From: Hyphomicrobiales bacterium
GTDB lineage: Bacteria; Pseudomonadota; Alphaproteobacteria; Rhizobiales; CAYWUX01
DNA length: 5,909 bases
Assembly (NCBI GenBank): GCA_028279265.1
Contig: JANQOC010000116.1
Coordinates: 1-5,909, forward strand
Reading direction: 5' to 3'
Positions 1 to 5,040 of this stretch are shown in pieces. The translations under genes were made by a program, and so were the position numbers. Numbering within the stretch: position 1 is the stretch's first letter; every line of letters begins with the position of its first letter. The notes under the pieces are model-generated. The model saw only the letters and a list, made by a program, of their open reading frames with translations. It had not been told where the DNA came from and did no database searches.

Positions 1-1373
1 TGCTTATGGCTTTCGCGGTCACCGATCTTGTGAATGATCAGGGGTTCACGAATGATATCGAACACGGTCATGCGCGGGTTGAGGGACCCAAAGGGATCCT
101 GAAAGACCATGCCGATGGATCGGCTGAGGCTCAGATCGTGGGCATCGGCCTGGGTTATATCCGTGGTTTCGCTGCCGCGCGTAAACAGAACCTCGCCGCT
201 ATCCGCCCGCATCGCCCGGGTGATGATTTTGCTCAGCGTGGTTTTACCGCAGCCGGATTCGCCGACCAGCCCCAGGCTTTCTCCCGGTCGGATTTCAAAC
301 GACACATCATCGACGGCGATGTTGGCCACTGTCGGGCCGAAACCGAACATACCGCCTTTCTTGGTGATGAAGGACTTGACCAGATTGTTGATTTCCAGAA
401 TTGGACGGTTTTGTTCACCTGGGGAGGCACGGGACAAGCCGGTATCAAGGTCCTGAGTCTGCGCGGAAGTCCGTTCAATCTCCCTCAGGGGCACAAGACG
501 CTCACCCGGTTTCATATCGAAATGCGGCACGGCTCCCAGCAGGGCTTTCAAATATTGGTGCTGGGGATTTTGGAAGATCGACCGGGCGCTGCCGCTTTCC
601 ATGACCTCACCGTGAAACAGGACGACAACTTCATCGGCGACATTGGCGACGACACCGAGATCGTGGGTGATGATGAGCACGGCCATGCCCAGTTCTTGCT
701 GCAGATTCTTCATCAGTTTCAGAATTTGCGCCTGAACCGAAACATCCAGAGCCGTTGTCGGCTCGTCGGCGATCAGCAGCGCCGGCCGGCAAACGAGGGC
801 CATGGCAATCATTGCCCGCTGCCGCAAGCCGCCGGAAAGTTCAAACGGATAACGTTTGACGGCCTGATCGGGTTGTGGGAACCCGCAGATCCGCAACATG
901 TCGACCACAAGTTCCATCCCGCTCGCGTGATCGATGTCCCGATGCAGGAACAGCGCTTCCGAAATCTGATCGCCGATCGTATGGAACGGTGAAAGAGACG
1001 TCATGGGTTCCTGGAAAATCATGGATATACGGCCGCCGCGAATTTTTCTGTAGGCGGGAGAATTGCGGTCGAGGGCCGCAAGATTAACCGGAATTTCATC
1101 CGTCGACGGATCATCGAACAGGATTCCACCGGACTTGATTTCAGCGACATTGGGAAGCAGGCCCATTATGGCCTGGGAAAGTACGGATTTCCCGGCCCCG
1201 GATTCCCCGACCAGGGCCACAGTTGACCCCGGCATAACGGAAAACGAAACCCCTTTGATGATAGACAGGGAGCCGCCGTAGAGTTTGAAATCGATATGCA
1301 AATCGCGGACATCGATAAGTGCTTCAGACCCTTGCGGGACGACTGCATGTCGATCTTGAATTTGCACGTCCAT
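1..1373 (-). CDS. Fused double-ATPase subunit of a dipeptide/oligopeptide-type ABC importer (3' end outside window)
   Basis: This would be the cytoplasmic ATPase that powers uptake of peptides or similar small solutes, with both nucleotide-binding domains in one chain (the YejF/GsiA arrangement). The 457 visible residues contain a complete first domain: Walker A GESGAGKS (56-63), Q-loop Q121 in IFQEP, signature LSGGLRQR (179-186), Walker B LLIADEP (199-205) with catalytic E204, and switch H237 in ITHD. An oligopeptide-type tail follows (NPQHQYLKALLGAVP, about 269-283). The second domain starts near 326 with Walker A GESGCGKT (371-378) and VFQDP (Q425), then leaves the window, so its signature and Walker B are not seen. 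About 80-170 residues are missing compared with the family. ATG at 1373 is the only ATG, GTG or TTG start in frame after an upstream TAA; no good Shine-Dalgarno precedes it. The preceding same-strand gene is a hydroxylase, not the usual permease, so the permeases must lie elsewhere. Family assignment is firm; substrate is unknown. Confidence 0.93.
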   Translation of the reverse strand, partial: MDVQIQDRHAVVPQGSEALIDVRDLHIDFKLYGGSLSIIKGVSFSVMPGSTVALVGESGAGKSVLSQAIMGLLPNVAEIKSGGILFDDPSTDEIPVNLAALDRNSPAYRKIRGGRISMIFQEPMTSLSPFHTIGDQISEALFLHRDIDHASGMELVVDMLRICGFPQPDQAVKRYPFELSGGLRQRAMIAMALVCRPALLIADEPTTALDVSVQAQILKLMKNLQQELGMAVLIITHDLGVVANVADEVVVLFHGEVMESGSARSIFQNPQHQYLKALLGAVPHFDMKPGERLVPLREIERTSAQTQDLDTGLSRASPGEQNRPILEINNLVKSFITKKGGMFGFGPTVANIAVDDVSFEIRPGESLGLVGESGCGKTTLSKIITRAMRADSGEVLFTRGSETTDITQADAHDLSLSRSIGMVFQDPFGSLNPRMTVFDIIREPLIIHKIGDRESHK

Positions 1374-1515
1374 GATAAAAATCGGTACTCGCGGTCCTGT
1401 GGTCTCATCAACGGAATATGAAACCCATTTATATTAGTACCCCACCTTATAAATTATCCTGAACCACGGGTAGAGCGAAACAAAAATCGACAGTTTGTTT
1501 GGTTAATTATTTCGC
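1374..1515. other. AT-rich gap between the hydroxylase and ABC ATPase genes
   Basis: This 142-base gap separates two minus-strand genes. It has no credible ORF. On the minus strand there are several TATA-like stretches (around 1427-1460), which could give the ABC gene its own promoter, but none has a convincing -35 partner at 16-18 bases. Its right half contains nested inverted repeats, listed separately. Whether the two genes are cotranscribed cannot be decided from the sequence. Confidence 0.5.
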
Positions 1516-1517
1516 TC
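1473..1517 (-). repeat. Nested inverted repeats at the 3' end of the hydroxylase gene
   Basis: GAGCGAAA at 1473-1480 is perfectly inverted as TTTCGCTC at 1510-1517, with 29 bases between. Inside it, AAACAAA (1478-1484) is inverted as TTTGTTT (1494-1500) around a 9-base loop. The two stems share bases 1478-1480, so they form either as alternatives or with trimming. The outer right arm overlaps the hydroxylase stop codon. On the minus-strand transcript the inner hairpin is AU-rich and is not followed by a long U run, so it is at best a weak terminator or an mRNA 3'-end structure between the hydroxylase and ABC genes. Confidence 0.4.
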
Positions 1518-2073
1518 AGGCCGCCGATGTGACGCTTTCAACACGACCCACCTGATCGGCCCCCTGATACTCTTCTTCATCCGCCGAGCAAATGACGATA
1601 TGCACGCGTTCGCTGCGGCCGGTATTGATAGCCGTGTGGTTGCGGAAAGCATCCATTTCATAGATTCGGCCGTCAGCGGGTATATGATGGAATTTGCCTT
1701 CATCACCATCCATTTCCACGATAAAGCAGTCAGGCTTGGTCTGTACTGCATAGTGGTAGCGGCGTGTGGAGTCCGCATGAATGGACAAGCTGGATTTGGG
1801 CCGCATGAGCATAATCCGGACACGGCCACAGTTGAATGGCAGCTTTTTCAGGAGTTCCTCGACCGGACCGCCTTTGAACGGTTCGTTAACGACGCTGTAG
1901 TCGGCTTCACTTGCATCTTCAGGGCGCCAGCCGATCGCATCGGTCAGCGGGTCCTTGGCTCCCGGCCGCGATGTCACGGAAAGCTGTCCGTGTTCACGCA
2001 GTTTCGGGAACAACGGTTCTATGACGGCACGAATTTCTTCGATATCGTGGGTCACGTCGGTCGGTCGAAACAT
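1516..2073 (-). CDS. Aspartyl/asparaginyl beta-hydroxylase-like Fe(II)/2-oxoglutarate dioxygenase
   Basis: The 185-residue protein is a soluble, single-domain cytoplasmic oxygenase with no signal peptide or membrane segment. The family hydroxylates an amino-acid side chain, using Fe(II), O2 and 2-oxoglutarate on a double-stranded beta-helix fold. Seen in the sequence: H99-A-D101 followed by STRRYHYAVQT (iron-ligand strand), then, after the core strands, H146 in NHTAIN (distal iron ligand), and TGRSERVHIVI with R153/R156 positioned to hold 2-oxoglutarate. The segment 85-162 is the conserved core; the N-terminal 80 residues are less recognisable. Its length fits the short bacterial members, not the large eukaryotic AspH proteins. 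The ATG at 2073 is fixed by an excellent Shine-Dalgarno. The substrate is unknown: a free amino acid, a small peptide or a protein are all possible. It is divergent from a GNAT gene across a shared control region and is followed by a peptide-type ABC ATPase on the same strand. Confidence 0.85.
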   Translation of the reverse strand: MFRPTDVTHDIEEIRAVIEPLFPKLREHGQLSVTSRPGAKDPLTDAIGWRPEDASEADYSVVNEPFKGGPVEELLKKLPFNCGRVRIMLMRPKSSLSIHADSTRRYHYAVQTKPDCFIVEMDGDEGKFHHIPADGRIYEMDAFRNHTAINTGRSERVHIVICSADEEEYQGADQVGRVESVTSAA

Positions 2074-2078
2074 TTTCG

Positions 2079-2085
2079 CCTCCTT
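2079..2085 (-). promoter_or_regulatory. Strong ribosome binding site of the hydroxylase gene
   Basis: On the minus strand the sequence reads AAGGAGG, then CGAAA, then ATG. This is a full match to the anti-Shine-Dalgarno core at a 5-base spacing. It fixes the start at 2073 and stands out because the ABC, GNAT and FIST genes in this window have no clear Shine-Dalgarno at all. Confidence 0.9.
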
Positions 2086-2100
2086 GACATGGATTTGCCG

Positions 2101-2129
2101 ATAATACTGAACAAATTTGTGTGCGATGA
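2101..2129 (-). promoter_or_regulatory. Candidate promoter of the hydroxylase gene
   Basis: The minus strand carries TATTAT (2101-2106), a 5/6 match to the -10 consensus, placing the transcript start near 2094 and giving a leader of about 20 bases with the strong ribosome binding site. The -35 position (about 2124-2129, TCATCG) matches poorly and lies inside the ATTTGTG/CACAAAT inverted repeat. That would suit a promoter that needs an activator, or one blocked by a repressor. This is a manual consensus match only. Confidence 0.4.
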
Positions 2130-2150
2130 CTTCACAAATCTATCACAAAA
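2115..2150. repeat. Inverted and 11-bp-phased direct TTTGTG repeats (candidate operator)
   Basis: ATTTGTG (2115-2121) and CACAAAT (2133-2139) form a perfect 7-bp inverted repeat around 11 bases. A further CACAAAA lies at 2144-2150, exactly 11 bases after the second element, so two half-sites also sit as direct repeats one helical turn apart. Read on the minus strand, the direct pair is TTTTGTGA followed by ATTTGTGA. The cluster overlaps the -35 position proposed for the hydroxylase gene, as expected for a regulator binding site. The spacing does not fit CRP or FNR consensus, and the binding protein is unknown. Confidence 0.4.
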
Positions 2151-2245
2151 TTCAGCAAATCCGCTTTGAGATTCAAGATTTACACCGAGGTTTAGGCATT
2201 TCGTTCCAAAAGTTCAACAAACATCTTATGGTATTTGTCGCCAAA

Positions 2246-2281
2246 CCGGAATTCAGCCGGGAATTCTGCAGCGGGAATTCA
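2246..2281. repeat. Three short direct repeats of the form C(G)GGAATTCNG upstream of the GNAT gene
   Basis: GAATTC occurs at 2249-2254, 2261-2266 and 2275-2280, each preceded by CGG or CGGG and followed by AG or TG, giving units 12 and 14 bases apart. Each core is itself a 6-bp palindrome. The cluster ends 17 bases before the -35 element proposed for the GNAT gene, so it could be an activator or repressor array. Chance repetition is possible given the short unit. Confidence 0.35.
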
Positions 2282-2297
2282 GTTTTTGCCCGGTAAT

Positions 2298-2327
2298 TTG
2301 CCGCATGTATGTGCATTATTTAAGAAT
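2298..2327 (+). promoter_or_regulatory. Weak candidate promoter of the GNAT gene
   Basis: TTGCCG (2298-2303; 4/6 match to the -35 consensus) is followed after 18 bases by AAGAAT (2322-2327; 4/6 match to the -10 consensus). A start near 2334 would leave a leader of only about 17 bases before the ATG at 2351, agreeing with the lack of an obvious ribosome binding site. The surrounding region is AT-rich. The match is modest and other placements are possible. Confidence 0.25.
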
Positions 2328-2350
2328 TGCGGCCGTCGATTTGAACAGAC

Positions 2351-2935
2351 ATGGTAGTCACAAGCGAAAACAAATCCGAGATTTGGCTGGATGCGGAGGG
2401 CGAGTGCCCGGAGATACCGCCAGACCTGGTCGTGAAACAGATCAATGAAGCCGATGGCCTCGCCGCCTGGAAGGCGCATCTCTGGCCCGGCCGTGAAAAA
2501 ATTCGTGCCGTGTCCTCCATGACCTGGAACCACGAAACCAAGGAAGCGGGCATCGATACGTCTCTTTATGCACGGGTACAGGCGAAATTTTTCGCCCTTT
2601 GCGACCGTCAAAATGAAATCGTTGCAGTGGCCGCGGGCCATCCGGTCGATTCGACCTACTACCGCACCCGCGGAATCTGGGTTTCGGAAAACTACCGGGG
2701 TCTCGGACTGATTACCTCTGTGCTGTGGGCCGTCCTGCGCGATGCCGCGGATCAGGGCTCTTACATTGTCTGGACGTTGCCGCGCAAGCAGGCTCTGAAT
2801 GCCTATGAGCGCGCCGGCTTCCGGCAGGATTCGGAGTTTTTCGATGAAGGCGTCCTTTACGGCCCCAATTGCTATGCCATTTGCAAACTGGATACGCAGA
2901 TGATTGCCCGGATCAGAGGCGAAATAGTCGATTGA
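2351..2935 (+). CDS. GNAT-family N-acetyltransferase
   Basis: The 194-residue soluble protein would transfer an acetyl (or other acyl) group from coenzyme A to an amine. Seen in the sequence: an N-terminal half with WKAHLWPGRE (40-49) and the strand FFALCDRQNEIVAVAAGH (80-97); motif A, RGIWVSENYRGLGLITSVL (107-125), whose R116-G-L-G119 is the CoA pyrophosphate-binding loop; and motif B, LNAYERAGFR (149-158), the usual GNAT C-terminal signature. The last motif A position is Ile121 in place of the usual Gly/Ala. Length fits a single-domain GNAT. A TGA three codons upstream leaves ATG 2351 as the first possible start; no Shine-Dalgarno is visible, so a later start cannot be fully excluded. It is divergent from the hydroxylase gene and convergent with the cyclase gene 57 bases away. 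The acceptor substrate is unknown; the LWPGR segment suggests a distinct subfamily and is not typical of RimI. Confidence 0.85.
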   Translation: MVVTSENKSEIWLDAEGECPEIPPDLVVKQINEADGLAAWKAHLWPGREKIRAVSSMTWNHETKEAGIDTSLYARVQAKFFALCDRQNEIVAVAAGHPVDSTYYRTRGIWVSENYRGLGLITSVLWAVLRDAADQGSYIVWTLPRKQALNAYERAGFRQDSEFFDEGVLYGPNCYAICKLDTQMIARIRGEIVD

Positions 2936-2961
2936 CGAATTGTGTCAACGTTTCTTCGCTG

Positions 2962-2977
2962 TACCGGGCCGCCGGTA
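2962..2977. terminator. Small GC-rich hairpin between convergent genes
   Basis: TACCGG (2962-2967) is perfectly inverted as CCGGTA (2972-2977) around a GCCG loop, in the 57-base gap between the 3' ends of the GNAT and cyclase genes. Position suits a bidirectional terminator, but neither side is followed by a run of T, so intrinsic termination is doubtful. Confidence 0.3.
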
Positions 2978-2992
2978 GATTACACGTCAAAT

Positions 2993-4804
2993 TCAGATAT
3001 CCCGGGGTAAATCGCGGGCACGATTGACGAGCACAACCTCCAGAGGCTCCTCAAGGCCGCGAACCGCCACGGCCTGGCGTTCATGTCCGTCCAGGGGCAG
3101 GGAAACCTCATCAAGCAGGGCCGTGGAAATGATGCACTGGCATTTCTTTTCCTTGGTCAGGGCTTCGAGCCGTGCTGCCGCGTTGACCGTTCGTCCAATG
3201 ACCGTAAGAGACGCCGTATTCCTGTAGCCAAGCTCCCCGACAACCAGCGGGCCGAAATGCAGACCGATACCTATGCGCAGGGGATCGGCGATTTCACTTT
3301 CGATGGACGCATTGACCTCGTCGAGGACAATATCGATGTCGCGCGCGGCGCGCAGAGCCTGGGCGCAACCGTCTTCAGGACCATCGGTCCGGCCGAACAC
3401 GGCCATCAGCCCGTCTCCGAGATATTTGTCGATCCAGCCATTTTCCCGGGTAATGGCAACGCCGGCGGCTTCAAAAAACCGGTTGAGGATGAACACGACA
3501 TCGTAGGGCAGCTTGTCCGCACTCATCTGGGTAAAACCCCGGACATCGAGGAACATCACCGCCAGATTTTGTTCGACACCCCTGGCATCGCCCTCGCTAA
3601 CGGCGCTCACCGGATTGACTTCCGTCGGATTGACGATGCGCACAACCGATAGAGGATCCCGGGGGCGAATCTGGCAGGCAAGACGGACATCCGCGGGCGC
3701 ATTAATGCTTTTCAGGGTCCGCGCTTCGGCGGCGGTGGGTGGCAGAAACTGCTCTTTGCCCGACAGGACGCGCACCCGGCAGGTGGAACATCGGGCCCGG
3801 CCGCCGCAGACGGAGGTGTGGGGCACGCGATGAATACGCGATATTTCCAGGAGTGTTGGACCCTGGGGATGCACAACCTCCGGACCGGCGACATAGCTGA
3901 CCTTTACCGGATCGCGATAGCGTCGCAGGACCTGGCGCCAGAAAAAATAGGCAAGGGACAGGAGCAGGAGGCTGTAAAAAACAATCATGGACACAATGCG
4001 CCAGTAATCGAGATCGACACTGGGTTTGGCCGGTGATCCGTAATCATTACCATAGGCGCCTCCGGATCCGGTCGAACCATATCCGCTTTCATACCCGTAA
4101 TCGCCGCCGCCGCCGTAATCGTCGCCGCCCGTCGATTGCGAAGTTTCATAGCCGTCATAACCTGTGCTTTCAGAGCCGGAAGTCTCGTATCCCGAGGACT
4201 GGGCTTTTTCCTGCTCGGCGGTTTCCATGACTTGCCGGCCGCCGACCATGAAACCCGCCAGGCCGGAGAGCGGGATAATGAGGGCCAGGGCAAACATGAG
4301 CTGGAATGATTTCTGATACCATTTTGACATTCGCAGCCAGAAATGCAGCCCGACACAGGCGTGAATCCAGACAACAATGAGTCCCAGGGTCTGAAGTAGG
4401 GACTTCTCTCCCCAGAGGATTTTCAACGCGGAGGAATAGCGGGTCGGACTATCCAGAACCAGGCTGAGAAGGCGTTGATCGACAATATGGGGAAAGATAA
4501 GTACCGGAATGGACAGGCCCATGATGAGTTGAAAACCCTCCCAGAAGGGCATCCGCAGTGTGGCGCGCCGGGCGAGCTTTCCGAGAGCCAGCAGAATGTG
4601 CGTCAGCAGGCAGAAGCCGAGGAGAAGGGCAATCGGTGGCCAGCGTGTGACGGCGATCCGATAGGATTGGGTAAGGTCCAGAAGTTCAACGCTCCACAGG
4701 CCAAAGGCGTGATTGATGAAGTGAGTGGAGACGAAAGTGAATAAAACCAGACCGCAGAACAGGCGTAATCTCTGGTAGGCGTTCCCGCGCAGGAGTATCG
4801 ACAT
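2993..4804 (-). CDS. cyaC: CyaC-type redox-sensing adenylate cyclase: six-helix heme-b anchor, [2Fe-2S] ferredoxin domain, class IIIb cyclase domain
   Basis: The protein makes cAMP from ATP at the inner membrane. Numbering is from ATG 4804 (603 residues). Helices lie near 14-35, 58-80, 90-109, 137-158, 166-188 and 268-291, with basic loops inside. H28/H32, H69, H106 and H148/H154 provide the histidine set expected of a diheme-b quinone-oxidoreductase-like anchor. A ferredoxin domain (about 300-392) carries C333-x5-C339-x2-C342 and C377, the adrenodoxin-type [2Fe-2S] pattern. The cyclase domain (about 412-597) has metal Asp420 and Asp464, purine-selecting Lys460 and Thr534, and transition-state Asn541 and Arg545. 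Lys/Thr indicates class IIIb and ATP. S. meliloti CyaC has this architecture and is controlled by quinone redox state; by homology this one should be too. Residues 203-257, in the periplasmic loop, are a Gly/Tyr/Ser-rich insert. ATG 4804 is preferred over an in-frame GTG at 4822 because GAGG lies 4 bases before it. The gene is divergent from a FIST gene. Confidence 0.93.
   Translation of the reverse strand: MSILLRGNAYQRLRLFCGLVLFTFVSTHFINHAFGLWSVELLDLTQSYRIAVTRWPPIALLLGFCLLTHILLALGKLARRATLRMPFWEGFQLIMGLSIPVLIFPHIVDQRLLSLVLDSPTRYSSALKILWGEKSLLQTLGLIVVWIHACVGLHFWLRMSKWYQKSFQLMFALALIIPLSGLAGFMVGGRQVMETAEQEKAQSSGYETSGSESTGYDGYETSQSTGGDDYGGGGDYGYESGYGSTGSGGAYGNDYGSPAKPSVDLDYWRIVSMIVFYSLLLLSLAYFFWRQVLRRYRDPVKVSYVAGPEVVHPQGPTLLEISRIHRVPHTSVCGGRARCSTCRVRVLSGKEQFLPPTAAEARTLKSINAPADVRLACQIRPRDPLSVVRIVNPTEVNPVSAVSEGDARGVEQNLAVMFLDVRGFTQMSADKLPYDVVFILNRFFEAAGVAITRENGWIDKYLGDGLMAVFGRTDGPEDGCAQALRAARDIDIVLDEVNASIESEIADPLRIGIGLHFGPLVVGELGYRNTASLTVIGRTVNAAARLEALTKEKKCQCIISTALLDEVSLPLDGHERQAVAVRGLEEPLEVVLVNRARDLPRDI
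4034..4198 (-). other. Segment encoding a Gly/Ser/Tyr-rich acidic low-complexity loop in the cyclase
   Basis: These 55 codons (residues 203-257 of the cyclase) encode 18 Gly, 11 Ser, 9 Tyr, 5 Thr, 5 Asp and 4 Glu, with no Lys or Arg and no hydrophobic aliphatic residue except one Ala. Tyrosines recur as GY, YG and DYG. GYETS occurs twice, 13 residues apart, but with different synonymous codons (GGATACGAGACTTCC and GGCTATGAAACTTCG), so this is not a fresh DNA duplication. The positive-inside pattern of the six helices puts the loop in the periplasm between helices 5 and 6. It should be disordered. Its function is unknown. Confidence 0.85.
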
Positions 4805-4808
4805 AAAG

Positions 4809-4812
4809 CCTC
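4809..4812 (-). promoter_or_regulatory. Ribosome binding site deciding the cyclase start
   Basis: On the minus strand GAGG is followed by CTTT and the ATG at 4804, a usable Shine-Dalgarno at slightly short spacing. It lies inside the reading frame extended from the GTG at 4822, supporting initiation at the ATG. The resulting N-terminus, MSILLRGNAYQRLR, runs straight into helix 1. Confidence 0.55.
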
Positions 4813-4850
4813 GTTTGCACACCCCGTCAATGAACCATTATTGCGCCGGT

Positions 4851-4879
4851 ATCCTAACGATCAGCGAGTGAAAAGACAA
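4851..4879 (-). promoter_or_regulatory. Candidate sigma-70-type promoter of the cyclase gene
   Basis: The minus strand reads TTGTCT (4874-4879) and TAGGAT (4851-4856) with exactly 17 bases between; each hexamer matches consensus at 4 of 6 positions. A start near 4844 would give a leader of about 40 bases. It lies in the 236-base divergent gap shared with the FIST gene, in which no gene is evident. Confidence 0.4.
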
Positions 4880-5040
4880 AGGAATTGGCGCGTGCGCAAA
4901 AACTTGGACCGGTGGTCGTAGATGCCGCTGAAAGCTGACTTCGATGCGACAAGTGGTTTGAATAATTCCGGAACATGAAATAAAACTGAAGTCATCCGCT
5001 ATTATCATCTCCGCCACAGCCGGTTATTACGAAAGCTTTT

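Noticed and set aside
6..992. A 328-codon open frame on the plus strand
   Set aside because: It is antisense to the ABC ATPase, whose minus-strand frame shows complete Walker, Q-loop, signature and switch motifs. The plus-strand product has no recognisable domain.
2115..2139. A CRP or FNR binding site, tempting because the window encodes a cyclase
   Set aside because: CRP sites need TGTG and CACA separated by 8 bases; here 11 bases separate the arms. FNR needs TTGAT-N4-ATCAA, which is absent.
1600..2169. A 189-codon plus-strand open frame
   Set aside because: It is antisense to the hydroxylase gene, which has conserved iron-ligand motifs and a strong ribosome binding site.
3083..3652. A 189-codon plus-strand open frame
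   Set aside because: It lies opposite the catalytic domain of the cyclase and has no recognisable motif, so it is a shadow of the GC-rich coding strand.
4805..4822. GTG at 4822 as start of the cyclase, adding six residues
   Set aside because: The ATG at 4804 has a GAGG four bases upstream, and the short basic N-terminus followed by helix 1 needs no extension. The GTG remains a minor possibility.
4885..4899. A near-palindrome, TTGGCGCGTGCGCAA, in the cyclase-FIST gap
   Set aside because: The two halves do not pair once aligned beyond the outer three bases, so it is not a convincing operator.
4922..4978. An 18-codon plus-strand ORF in the cyclase-FIST gap
   Set aside because: It is very short, has no convincing ribosome binding site and no recognisable product; such ORFs are expected by chance.
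4969..5005. An EcfG-type (GGAAC-N16/17-CGTT) general stress promoter before the FIST gene
   Set aside because: A GGAAC occurs at 4970-4974, but no CGTT-like -10 lies at the required distance.
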